NCBI RefSeq assembly: GCF_022832435.1
Contig: NZ_JALHLF010000025.1
Coordinates: 9,145 to 44,171 of the forward strand
Origin: Novosphingobium organovorum
GTDB lineage: Bacteria; Pseudomonadota; Alphaproteobacteria; Sphingomonadales; Sphingomonadaceae
Direction of reading: 5' to 3'
DNA length: 35,027 nt
The notes beneath the pieces were generated by a model. That model was not told where the DNA came from and searched no databases. It saw only the letters and a list, made by a program, of their open reading frames with translations. The translations under genes were made by a program, and so were the position numbers. This document shows positions 23,508 through 31,390 of the stretch, one piece after another. Positions within the stretch are counted from its first letter, which is position 1. Each line of letters begins with the position of its first letter.

Positions 23508-26315
23508 ATGAAGGGCTCTAAGGTATTCGTCACTACAACTGCGTCTTTGATCGCCCTGTGCGTGGCCGGGGCGGCGCAGGCACAGACGCAACCCGAAGCG
23601 ACGGCGGACAAGCCCAAGGCTGATCCGAGCGCCGAGGAAATCATCGTCACGGGCGTTCGCGCCTCGATCCTGGGCGCGCTCAACACGCGCAAGAACAACG
23701 TCCAGATCGTCGATTCGATCGTGTCGGAAGACGTCGGCAAGCTGCCCGACAACAACGTCGTCGAAGCGCTCCAGCGCGTCACCGGCATCCAGATCACCGA
23801 CCGCGCCAGCGGCGAGGCGCAGACCGTCACCATCCGCGGCCTGCCCGATGCGGTGACCACGCTCAACGGCATCAACGTCTTCACTTCCTCGGGCCAGTCG
23901 TTCGCGCTGCAGGACATCCCGGCTAACCTCGTCAAGGCGGTCAACGTCTACAAGACCCGCGCTGCCGACCAGCTCGAGACCGGTCTTGCCGGCCAGATCG
24001 ACGTCAGGACCCGCCGTCCGTTCGACTTTGACGGTTTCGCCGTTTCGGGTCAGATCCGCGGCACTTACGACGAGATCGCCAAGACCTACAACCCGAGCGG
24101 CGCGCTGCTGATTTCGGATCGCTGGGAAACTGGCATCGGCGAGATCGGCCTGCTGGTCAACGCCAGCTACACCAAGGCCAAGTACCGCACCGAATCCGCG
24201 ACCGCGGGCGCACTGGTGCCGTTTGCGACCGAAAATCCGCCGACGGGCTCCGGCTTTTCGCCGCTCGAGCGCATCTTTCCCGGCAACAACAACGAAAACT
24301 GGGAGCCCGGCCTTGATGCTGGCTTGCCGACGGCATCGGGCTCGACGCTCAACATCAAGGGCGTTGACGTGCCCTATTATCTTTCGCGCGATGCGGTGTT
24401 CTCGTCCGATCTTTATGGCGAACGCAAGCGCCCGGCCTTCAATGTCGCGCTGCAGTGGGCGCCCAATTCCAGCTCGGTCTACACCGCCGAAATGTTCTAC
24501 ACCGGCTTTCGCGGGTCGACCTACAACAGCCTGATGTTCAGCTTCGTCGACTGGTGGGGCAACCCCGGTGACTTCGAAGTCTATGATGGCACCAACATCA
24601 TCAAGAGCCGCACCGTCGACGATGTCTATGGCTTCAACTCGGGCGACTACACCAAGACCAGCACCGACAGCTACATCTACCACCTCAACGGCCAGTGGGA
24701 CGTGGGTGATGGCGACGGCAAGATCACCGGCGACCTGAGCTACCAGACCAGCACCTACAAGACCGCGTTCATCGCCATGCGTACTTTCCGCGTGGCCGAC
24801 CAGATCACCGCGGACTTCAATGCGGGTGGCGGCATTCCCTCCTACCACTTCTCCGACGACAGCCTGCTTACCGATCCTTCGGTGTGGACCGTGGGCGAGC
24901 TTTACGACAACGCGGGGCGCGACCAGGGTAACGCCGTCACCGGCCAGCTCGACGGTTACTACGATTTCCACGACGGCTTCTTCCGCAAGGTCAAGGCGGG
25001 CCTGCGCGTCGATGACCGCAAGGCCTCGAGCTACATTCGCACGCAGGACGCGGTGGCGCTGGGGCAGAACATGACCACGCTGGGCGATGCGGCCTACTTC
25101 ACCAACTCGAGCTTCTTCTCGGGCGCCGGTGACGTTCCGCGCAGCTGGGTCAACGTCAAGGGCTCGTGGCTCTATAACAACGCCGATACGGTGCGTTCGC
25201 TCTACGGTCTGCCGACCAGCGACGAGCTTTCGCTGGGCAAGACCTTCAACATCGAGGAAGTCACGATGTCGGCTTACCTGATGGCCGACGCGCAAGTGTC
25301 GATCTTCGGTAATCCGCTCGATATCGAGGCGGGCGTTCGCTATGTGAATGTCGATACGAACTACGACTTCTACGACCGTTACGACAACTTCGCGCAGACC
25401 ACCGTGTCGACCGGATCGGCCAAGTTCCTGCCCAGCTTCACGCTGCGCTACGAAGTGACGCCGAGCGTGCGCCTGCGCTTCAACTACGGCGAGACGCTGC
25501 GCCGTCCGGCCTTCACCGACATCAACCCGACCTATTCGCTGACGGGGGATCTCACCAACCTGGGCTACGGCAGCGGCTCGGCGGGTACGGCGACGCTCCA
25601 GCCCACGCATTCGAAGAACTACGACCTCGCGCTGGAGTGGTATTTCGAGCGCAACAGCGCGCTCACCGTGACGGGCTTTCGCCGCGAGATCTCGGGCCTG
25701 GTCGTGCCGATCAGCAGCTACGAATACATCCCCAACAACGGGATTTCGGCGGGCGCGACCGATTACTTCTCGATCACCCGTCCGGCCAACGCGTCGAACG
25801 GCGTGCTCAAGGGGGTCGAGGTGGGCCTGACCTACTTCCCGACCTATCTGCCCAGCGTTCTGGATGGCCTGGGCTTCCAGGGCAGCCTGACGGTGCTCGA
25901 TTCCAACCAGTCGATCCCCGAGACCGACGAGCTGGGCAACATCACCGGCTACACCCAGTCGGCCTTCTTCAACGTCTCGAAGCTGTCCTACAACGCCACG
26001 CTCGCCTACGAGCGCGGCCCGATCGGCGCGCGTCTTTCCTACGTGTGGCGCCAGGCCTTCCTGCACAACAACGAGGCCCGGCTCTTCGCCAACCCGATCG
26101 GGGTCTGGTACAAGTCGTCGGGCTATCTCGACTTCCAGCTGACCGCCGACATCAAGGACGGCATTGCGCTCACCTTCGATGCGCGCAACCTCACCAAGGA
26201 AATGCAGCAAAGCTACTACAAGTACGGCAGCGCGGGCGGCGCCCAGACCGACAATCTGCAAACCGCGCTGGTGCCGCGCACCTTCGCGATCGGCGCGCGC
26301 TTCACGTTCCAGTAA
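23508..26315 (+). CDS. TonB-dependent receptor 2 (probable arabino-oligosaccharide)
   Basis: Outer-membrane active transporter of 935 residues. Signal peptide MKGSKVFVTTTASLIALCVA ending GAAQA (cut after 25), EIIVTGVRAS at 44-53, plug with DVGKLPDNNVVEALQRVTGIQITD and VTIRGLPDAVTTLNGINVF, barrel ending FAIGARFTFQ. The plug closely resembles receptor 1 but the barrels differ, suggesting duplication and change of ligand (for example different chain length or branching). Start: GGGAGGG 4-7 nt before ATG 23508. It is followed by two hairpins and the MGH1-like glycosidase gene on the same strand, which may depend on this promoter. Confidence 0.93.
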   Translation: MKGSKVFVTTTASLIALCVAGAAQAQTQPEATADKPKADPSAEEIIVTGVRASILGALNTRKNNVQIVDSIVSEDVGKLPDNNVVEALQRVTGIQITDRASGEAQTVTIRGLPDAVTTLNGINVFTSSGQSFALQDIPANLVKAVNVYKTRAADQLETGLAGQIDVRTRRPFDFDGFAVSGQIRGTYDEIAKTYNPSGALLISDRWETGIGEIGLLVNASYTKAKYRTESATAGALVPFATENPPTGSGFSPLERIFPGNNNENWEPGLDAGLPTASGSTLNIKGVDVPYYLSRDAVFSSDLYGERKRPAFNVALQWAPNSSSVYTAEMFYTGFRGSTYNSLMFSFVDWWGNPGDFEVYDGTNIIKSRTVDDVYGFNSGDYTKTSTDSYIYHLNGQWDVGDGDGKITGDLSYQTSTYKTAFIAMRTFRVADQITADFNAGGGIPSYHFSDDSLLTDPSVWTVGELYDNAGRDQGNAVTGQLDGYYDFHDGFFRKVKAGLRVDDRKASSYIRTQDAVALGQNMTTLGDAAYFTNSSFFSGAGDVPRSWVNVKGSWLYNNADTVRSLYGLPTSDELSLGKTFNIEEVTMSAYLMADAQVSIFGNPLDIEAGVRYVNVDTNYDFYDRYDNFAQTTVSTGSAKFLPSFTLRYEVTPSVRLRFNYGETLRRPAFTDINPTYSLTGDLTNLGYGSGSAGTATLQPTHSKNYDLALEWYFERNSALTVTGFRREISGLVVPISSYEYIPNNGISAGATDYFSITRPANASNGVLKGVEVGLTYFPTYLPSVLDGLGFQGSLTVLDSNQSIPETDELGNITGYTQSAFFNVSKLSYNATLAYERGPIGARLSYVWRQAFLHNNEARLFANPIGVWYKSSGYLDFQLTADIKDGIALTFDARNLTKEMQQSYYKYGSAGGAQTDNLQTALVPRTFAIGARFTFQ

Positions 26316-26326
26316 TCGTTTCGTCA

Positions 26327-26360
26327 ACCCGCGAGGGGCGCCTCGGCGCTCCTCGCGGGT
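26327..26360 (+). other. Hairpin after TonB receptor 2
   Basis: ACCCGCGAGG (26327-26336) pairs with CCTCGCGGGT (26351-26360), and the loop has a further GCGC/GCGC pairing. No U-tract follows directly; it is the first of two stems in this gap. Confidence 0.75.
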
Positions 26361-26367
26361 CCTTCCA

Positions 26368-26438
26368 GAGACGGCCGTTTTTTCGCGGGGTTCGCATTCC
26401 TCTCCAGAACGCTTCGGGAAACGGCCGTCTCGCTTTTT
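26368..26438 (+). terminator. Terminator-like 13-bp inverted repeat just before the glycosidase gene
   Basis: GAGACGGCCGTTT (26368-26380) and AAACGGCCGTCTC (26419-26431) are exact reverse complements, followed by GC and TTTTT (26434-26438). The loop is long (38 nt). ACGGCCGT in each arm is itself palindromic. The ATG of the next gene is 20 nt away, so this is more likely an attenuator than a simple end of transcript. Confidence 0.65.
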
Positions 26439-26457
26439 ATCGGAGTTGGCAGCAGGC

Positions 26458-28545
26458 ATGATACGGCGCAAAGGCAGGGCAGCGGGTCTCCTCGTGACAG
26501 TGGGGATCGTGGCGCTCGCCCTGATCGGCGCCGCACCGCCCGGTGATGCCCCGCCGCCCGGCGGTGGCGCGCCGCGCGCCGCCATGGCTGAGCCGGTTCA
26601 TCTCGACACCCGCGCCATCGCCCGCCAGCGCTTCGGCAACGATGCGCCCTGGTATCAGGACCGCATCCCTTACTTCGAAAGCGCCGACCCCCGGATCGAT
26701 GCGGTCTATTACTACCGCTGGTCGATCTACCGCGCGCACCAGCGCGACCTCGGCGACAAGGGCTATGTCACTACCGAATTCGCCGACGATGTGGGCTGGC
26801 AGCGCGAACCCTACGCCAGTCTCAACGATGCGAGCGGCTTTCACATCGCCGAAGGGCGCTGGCTCAACGACCGGCGCTTTGCCGACGACTACATCAACTT
26901 CATGTACGAGGGCGGCAACGATCGCCACTTTACCGACTACATGGCGGACTCGGTCTGGGGGCGCTACCTCGTCGACGGGGACAAGGCCGCGGTGGAACGC
27001 CACCTCCAGGTCATGCGCCACATCTACGGGCTCTGGGAGGACCACTACGACTGGTCCAAGGGGCTTTACTGGGTCGAGCCGCTGCTCGATGCGACCGAGT
27101 ACACCGTCTCCTCGATCGATGCATCGGGCGGCAAGGACGGCTTCACCGGGGGAGAGGCTTTCCGCCCCTCGATCAACAGCTACATGGTCGCCAACGCGCA
27201 GGCGATCGCGAAGATCGCCGGGCTTGCCGGAGACGCTGCGCTGTCGGCGGAATTCACGTCCAAAGCCAAGGACTTGCGCGCGCGCATGGTCGAGGACTTG
27301 TGGAATCCCAAGCTGGGTCATTTCACCGACCGCTTCAAGGTCGACAACGCCTACGTTCATTACTGGGACCTGATCCGCGCGCGTGAACTGGTCGGCTATC
27401 TGCCCTGGACCTTCGATCTCGCGCCCGACAGCGCGTCCTACGCCCAGGCGTGGAGCCACCTGCTCGACCCGGCCTCGCTCGGCGGCGAGGCGGGGATGCG
27501 CACGGTCGAGCCGGGCTACGAATACTACATGCGCCAGTACCGCTACGAAGGCACGGCGCGCGAGTGTCAGTGGAACGGTCCGGTCTGGCCCTACCAGACC
27601 ACGCAGGTGCTGATGGGCATGGCCAACCTGCTCGACCATTACACGGACCACGGACCCGTCACCCGCAGCGCGTTCATGCGGCTGCTGCGCCAGTACACCC
27701 AGCTGCATTATCAGGGCGACCGGCTCGATCTGGAAGAGGACTACGATCCCGCCACCGGCAAGCCGATCGTCGGGCTTGCCCGCAGCCACCACTATTTCCA
27801 CTCGGGCTACAACGATCTGATCCTGAGCGACGTGGTGGGCCTGCGCGCGCGCGCCGATGACGTGCTGGAGATCAACCCGCTGCTGCCCGATGCGGGTGAT
27901 CCGCAGGCGCTGGCCTGGTTCCACGCCGAACGCATTCCCTACCATGGCCATGAGATCGCGGTGACCTGGGATGCGGACGGAACGCATTATCACGCCGGGG
28001 CCGGGCTCAGGGTTTCGGTCGACGGCGCGGTCGTCGCCCGGCGCGAGACGCTGGGGCGCATCACCGTGCCGCTCGCGCGCAAGGCGGACGGGCCGATCGC
28101 CCGCCCGATCGATCACGCGGTGCAATTGGTGCGCGGCGATTACCCCAAGGCCAGCGCATCGAGCGGGGCCGAGGCGGAGAACCTGCACGACGCGATCGAC
28201 GGGCGGCTCTGGTTCTATCCCGAACTGCCCAACGGCTGGACGTCCGAGCCGGGGAAGGGCGCGCAGTGGTACGCGCTCGACTTTGGAAAGGAGGTCGCGC
28301 TTGATAGTGTGGAGCTGGCCTTCTTCGACAACGGCGGGCAAATCCGCGCGCCGGGGCGCGTGGTGATCCAGGTCTGGCGCGATGGGGGCTGGAGCGATGC
28401 CGGGCAGGCGCGAGCGCTGCCCAACGGCGTGACGCGCATTGCGCTTGCGGGCGGTGTGCGCACCGGAAAGCTGCGCGCGGTCATGACCCCTGCCGGGGGC
28501 AAGGCGGTCCGGCTGGTCGAACTCAAGGCCTTGTCGGGCGGATAG
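26458..28545 (+). CDS. MGH1-like (alpha/alpha)6 glycoside hydrolase with C-terminal discoidin-like domain
   Basis: Exported enzyme of 695 residues. The N-terminus RRKGRAAGLLVTVGIVALAL is a signal peptide or anchor, followed by a Pro/Gly-rich linker (26-41). Residues about 50-480 are a helical-toroid glycosidase of the MGH1-like/GH63-like type: WSIYRAHQRDLG, YWVEPLLDATEYTVSSIDASGG, CQWNGPVWPYQTTQ (370-383), DLEEDYDPATG and SHHYFHSGYNDLILSDVVGL; acidic residues there are candidate catalysts. Residues about 480-550 form a beta region and 555-695 an F5/8-type (CBM32-like) domain. ATG 26458 has only a distant GGAG (26442-26445, 12-nt spacing), so translation may be weak. No characterised activity can be assigned by eye; context suggests a pectic arabinan or arabinogalactan linkage. 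Confidence 0.85.
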   Translation: MIRRKGRAAGLLVTVGIVALALIGAAPPGDAPPPGGGAPRAAMAEPVHLDTRAIARQRFGNDAPWYQDRIPYFESADPRIDAVYYYRWSIYRAHQRDLGDKGYVTTEFADDVGWQREPYASLNDASGFHIAEGRWLNDRRFADDYINFMYEGGNDRHFTDYMADSVWGRYLVDGDKAAVERHLQVMRHIYGLWEDHYDWSKGLYWVEPLLDATEYTVSSIDASGGKDGFTGGEAFRPSINSYMVANAQAIAKIAGLAGDAALSAEFTSKAKDLRARMVEDLWNPKLGHFTDRFKVDNAYVHYWDLIRARELVGYLPWTFDLAPDSASYAQAWSHLLDPASLGGEAGMRTVEPGYEYYMRQYRYEGTARECQWNGPVWPYQTTQVLMGMANLLDHYTDHGPVTRSAFMRLLRQYTQLHYQGDRLDLEEDYDPATGKPIVGLARSHHYFHSGYNDLILSDVVGLRARADDVLEINPLLPDAGDPQALAWFHAERIPYHGHEIAVTWDADGTHYHAGAGLRVSVDGAVVARRETLGRITVPLARKADGPIARPIDHAVQLVRGDYPKASASSGAEAENLHDAIDGRLWFYPELPNGWTSEPGKGAQWYALDFGKEVALDSVELAFFDNGGQIRAPGRVVIQVWRDGGWSDAGQARALPNGVTRIALAGGVRTGKLRAVMTPAGGKAVRLVELKALSGG

Positions 28546-28643
28546 CCGCCTCCGGCATGGACCGGGGCACGCCGGCTTGCCTCACGCGCATGAAAGATCC
28601 GGTTCGGGGCCTGGTCGGTGCGGATGCTGGCGTCATCGCCACA

Positions 28644-28674
28644 CCCGGCTTTTTCATTCTTTGGAAAAGCCGGG
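28644..28674. repeat. 10-bp perfect inverted repeat between the glycosidase and the small gene
   Basis: CCCGGCTTTT (28644-28653) pairs with AAAAGCCGGG (28665-28674), loop 11 nt. No T-tract follows on either strand. It lies about 100 nt after the glycosidase stop and 70 nt before the small ORF, so it could be a weak terminator or part of that gene's leader. Confidence 0.6.
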
Positions 28675-28744
28675 ACGACTTTATCCGAATGCCAGGAATA
28701 GCGCACCGCGCCTAAAGCCTCTCCAGCAACAGGAGACACCGGTC

Positions 28745-28924
28745 ATGGCACAATTCGTCAAGCAAATCGGCGGCTATCCCCGCGCCATCGCGCAAGGCGC
28801 GCAGCCGGTCATCATCGCCTTCAGCGTGGCTGGTTTCACCGGAGGCGCGCTCTCGGCGATCGGCTTCCTCGCCAGCCAGGCCTGCCGGAAGACCACAATC
28901 CGCATCGCTGCGGCGATCGCATAG
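28745..28924 (+). CDS. Small hydrophobic protein of unknown function (59 aa)
   Basis: ATG GCA CAA start, preceded by AGGAGA (28731-28736) at 8-nt spacing. The product MAQFVKQIGGYPRAIAQGAQ continues into a hydrophobic, glycine/alanine-rich stretch PVIIAFSVAGFTGGALSAIG (21-40), a probable single membrane helix, and a basic tail (CRKTTIRI). I do not recognise a family. In its favour are the ribosome site and coherent hydrophobicity; against it are the short length and lack of known homologues. It stands alone between the glycosidase gene and the recombinase remnant. Confidence 0.5.
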   Translation: MAQFVKQIGGYPRAIAQGAQPVIIAFSVAGFTGGALSAIGFLASQACRKTTIRIAAAIA

Positions 28925-29240
28925 GCGTGAGAAGGTCCGCGTGATCTGCACGCACCGGCCGGTCCCGAACATGCGCTCAGGCCAGAACCCGGAGCGCTTG
29001 ATGCGATTAGCTGATCGCAAAGCCGATGAAGCCGGACCTGCGGCTTTTCTGGCGGAAGGGATCTAGCCGGACGGGGTCGGCGTATCACACCGCCCGCAAC
29101 GGGGTGCGTGCCGAAATGCTGCCGTGCGCCCTTGCACGAACCCGCTCGCGCGGGAGGGGCGCGTGGGGCGATGTGGCGTGGTATATGCAGGCCTTTAGCG
29201 GGGCGAGGCTGGCAGTTCCTTTAACGGAGCGCAACGTGCC
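28925..29240. other. 316-bp gap before the recombinase remnant
   Basis: No convincing gene, terminator or RNA was seen. The final part (GGAG at 29226-29229 then GCAACGTGCC before the ATG) looks like the native leader of the recombinase and so probably belongs to the mobile-element remnant. The left end of that element was not located. Confidence 0.4.
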
Positions 29241-29700
29241 ATGACTGTCTCGATCACTACCGCCCCGATCAGCCCGCTGCGCCAGCGGATGCAGCACGAC
29301 ATGATGATGCGGGGGCTCGGTCCACATACCCAGAAGGATTATGTGCGCCATGTGAAGCGCCTGGCGGCCTTCCTCAGGCGCCTCCTCAGGCGCCCTCCCG
29401 ATACGGCAACGGACGAGGATCTTCGCCGCTTCCAGCTCATGCAGCATGAGAGCGGGGTCAGGCCGAGCACCATCAACTCCGCCGTGTCGGCGCTGCGCTT
29501 CCTGGATGACGTCACGCTCAGGCGCCGCGATCTGGCGCGGGCCTGCGTGTGTCGGAAGTTGCCCACCTCAAGGTCGACGATATCGACAGCACGCGCATGC
29601 TGATCCGGGTCGAACAGGGCAAGGGCGGCAAGGATCGCAATGCCATGCTCTCGCCCCAGCTGCTCGAACTGCTGCGGATGTGGTGGCGAGAGGGCAGGAA
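29241..29700 (+). pseudogene. Deleted, frameshifted tyrosine recombinase (probable IS91-type ORF A)
   Basis: The first frame (29241-29540) encodes the core-binding region: PLRQRMQHDMMMRGLGPHTQ, DYVRHVKRLAAFL, PDTATDEDLRRFQLMQHESG and STINSAVSALRFL. At about 29533 the reading moves to another frame with GAGLRVSEVAHLKVDDIDS and MLIRVEQGKGGKDRNAMLS, the start of the catalytic domain (Arg of GLR, Lys region GKGGKDR). About 40 residues normally between these parts are missing, and homology stops after LLELLRMWWREGRKP, so the HxLRH and Tyr motifs are absent. The protein cannot be active. Such recombinases are often the first ORF of IS91-group elements; no transposase gene is left here. Confidence 0.85.
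29371..29394 (+). repeat. Perfect 12-nt tandem duplication inside the recombinase remnant
   Basis: TCCTCAGGCGCC occurs twice back to back (29371-29382, 29383-29394). It inserts four codons in frame, turning the usual FLxR-PDTAT spacing into FLRRLLRRPPDTAT. Confidence 0.9.
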
Positions 29701-29863
29701 ACCCGTGATGATGTGGGTGGCAAAGTCGCGAGATAGGCCAGACCAAGTTCTGCGGGTGGCGGCGGGGAGAGGCTATCGCCTTGCGACGTTCGCGGGTAGG
29801 CTTGGGGGGAGCGTAGGCGCCCGCGCCGTGGCAGCCTGGGCAATCGATGAGGGGGCAAGGCAG

Positions 29864-31354
29864 TTGGTATTCCGGGGCTTGGCGCAGGCTTTGCGGCGTT
29901 GGCGGCAACGCGGCTGGGAGCGGCCTGGGGGTGGCCGCTCGACGGGGGATCGGAGCGGCGTTGTCCTGTCCACAGCGACCCGCGCGGCGTTGCTGGGCGT
30001 CTTTCTTGCGCTCATCGTCTTTCGGCTGCGGCATGCCTGGAGCGGGGGGCGGTTCCTGAGCGAGGAAGGCACGATCTTCTTTGCCTATGGCTGGCACCGG
30101 CCGGTGGGCGAGGCGCTCTGGCGCTCGTTCGCGGGCTATCTCAACCTTGGCGCGAACGCGGCGACTTTGCTGGCGGTCCAGTTCGTGCGCCGGGGCGTGC
30201 TCGGGCTCGAGCAGGCGCCTTACGTGACGATGGCGATCGCCACGGCGTTTCAGGTGCTGCCGGCCGCGCTGCTCCTTGGCGCGCAGGGGCGCGGCCTGCA
30301 ATCACGGCGCGCGGTGATCGTGTGTCTTTTGCTGATGGCGATCAGCCCGATGACCGAGGAAGTCTTTGCCAACAGTCTGCACATCCAGTTTCACCTGACC
30401 TTGTGCGCAGGGCTGATCCTCGCCTTCGACACGCCCGAACGTGGCTGGCGGCGGGGGCTTTACGCCGCGCTGCTCGTGCTTGGCCCGTTGTGCGGCCCTG
30501 GTACGATCGTCCTGCTGCCCCTTTTCGTACTGCGCGCGCTGGTCGAAAAATCGACGCGCAGGATCGAACAGAGCGCTGCGCTCAGCGTGGGGGCGGCGCT
30601 CCAGCTCGGCCTGTTCTTCATCCAAAGCCCGCTGCGTGGTCATTCGCTCGACCCGGTGACTTTGCTCGATTTGCTGGCCCTGCGCCTGGGCGTGATGCCG
30701 CTGTTCTCGGCTCCGGTGGCAAGCGTGCTGGGCGCGGCGGCGTATCGCGCGGCGGCGGGGCACGGCATCGTGTGGTGGTCGCTGGCGCTGGGCGGCGGCG
30801 CCTACTTTGCGCTTCTCCTTGGCTTGGCGTTGCGAGACCGGCGTGATCCGGCGTTCTGGCTGATCGTATCGGGGCTGCTGCTGGCGGGGGTGTCGTTCGG
30901 TCTTGGAATGTTGCCACTTGCGCCCGGGTCGGCGTTTCTCGTCGCGGCATCGCAGCGATACAACTATGTGCCGCTGGTGTTGATGGGATGCGGTATCGTG
31001 GTCCTGTCCGAGCGGACGGGGACGCGCTGCGCCGGGGTGTTCCGTGTGCTGACGATCCTGATGGTTGCCTCCGGAGCGCTGACTTTTGGCTTTGCCCTGC
31101 CGGGGTTGGCGCGCGGTCCCGAGTGGGCGGACGAAGTGGCGCGCTGGCGCTCGGATCGCGACTACCCGTTGCGGGTCTGGCCCGAGGATTGGCGGGTCGA
31201 CCTGTCGTCCCGGGATCGCGCGTGTCCGGACAGCCCACGCGCGGATCCGTCTGTACCGGGTTACTGCGAAGGTTCGTGGGCGGCGCATGTCCTGCGCGAT
31301 GCTGCGCCGGTGCGCCCGGACCACGCGGGGGAGGGGGCGGGCGACGGCTCCTGA
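29864..31354 (+). CDS. Polytopic membrane protein of unknown function
   Basis: About 450-500 residues with roughly ten hydrophobic helices (AALLGVFLALIVF, VTMAIATAFQVLPAALLLGA, VIVCLLLMAISP, LYAALLVLGPLCGPGTIVLL, ALGGGAYFALLLGLAL, LIVSGLLLAGVSFGLGML, VFRVLTILMVASGALTF) and a hydrophilic C-terminus. The early loop WSGGRFLSEEGTIFFAYGW and LNLGANAATLLA have the look of bacterial membrane glycosyltransferase-like or exopolysaccharide proteins, but I recognise no family. The start is uncertain: the frame is open back into the recombinase remnant (29549) with no ATG between the remnant and the first helix. TTG 29864, with AGG and GAGGGG upstream, is one choice; GTG 29828 is another. It may be a 5'-truncated gene fused to element sequence. 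Confidence 0.6.
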   Translation: MVFRGLAQALRRWRQRGWERPGGGRSTGDRSGVVLSTATRAALLGVFLALIVFRLRHAWSGGRFLSEEGTIFFAYGWHRPVGEALWRSFAGYLNLGANAATLLAVQFVRRGVLGLEQAPYVTMAIATAFQVLPAALLLGAQGRGLQSRRAVIVCLLLMAISPMTEEVFANSLHIQFHLTLCAGLILAFDTPERGWRRGLYAALLVLGPLCGPGTIVLLPLFVLRALVEKSTRRIEQSAALSVGAALQLGLFFIQSPLRGHSLDPVTLLDLLALRLGVMPLFSAPVASVLGAAAYRAAAGHGIVWWSLALGGGAYFALLLGLALRDRRDPAFWLIVSGLLLAGVSFGLGMLPLAPGSAFLVAASQRYNYVPLVLMGCGIVVLSERTGTRCAGVFRVLTILMVASGALTFGFALPGLARGPEWADEVARWRSDRDYPLRVWPEDWRVDLSSRDRACPDSPRADPSVPGYCEGSWAAHVLRDAAPVRPDHAGEGAGDGS

Positions 31355-31390
31355 CCGGAACCGCCGCCCGGCGACTTGGGGATCAGGCTC

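Noticed and set aside
23349..26585. A 1078-codon minus-strand frame opposite TonB receptor 2
   Set aside because: Same reasoning: shadow of a clear receptor gene, biased composition, no ribosome site or recognisable domain.
28577..28744. Longer 115-residue version of the small protein starting at 28577
   Set aside because: The extra 56 residues are coded across the 10-bp hairpin, look like translated non-coding sequence, and lack a ribosome site, whereas ATG 28745 has AGGAGA at 8 nt.
29371..29394. CRISPR-like repeat
   Set aside because: Only two 12-nt copies back to back without spacers, inside a pseudogene; no cas genes anywhere in the window.
29241..29700. Functional integrase or active mobile element
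   Set aside because: Internal deletion, frame change and loss of the HxLRH and Tyr motifs rule out activity; no transposase gene or paired ends were found.
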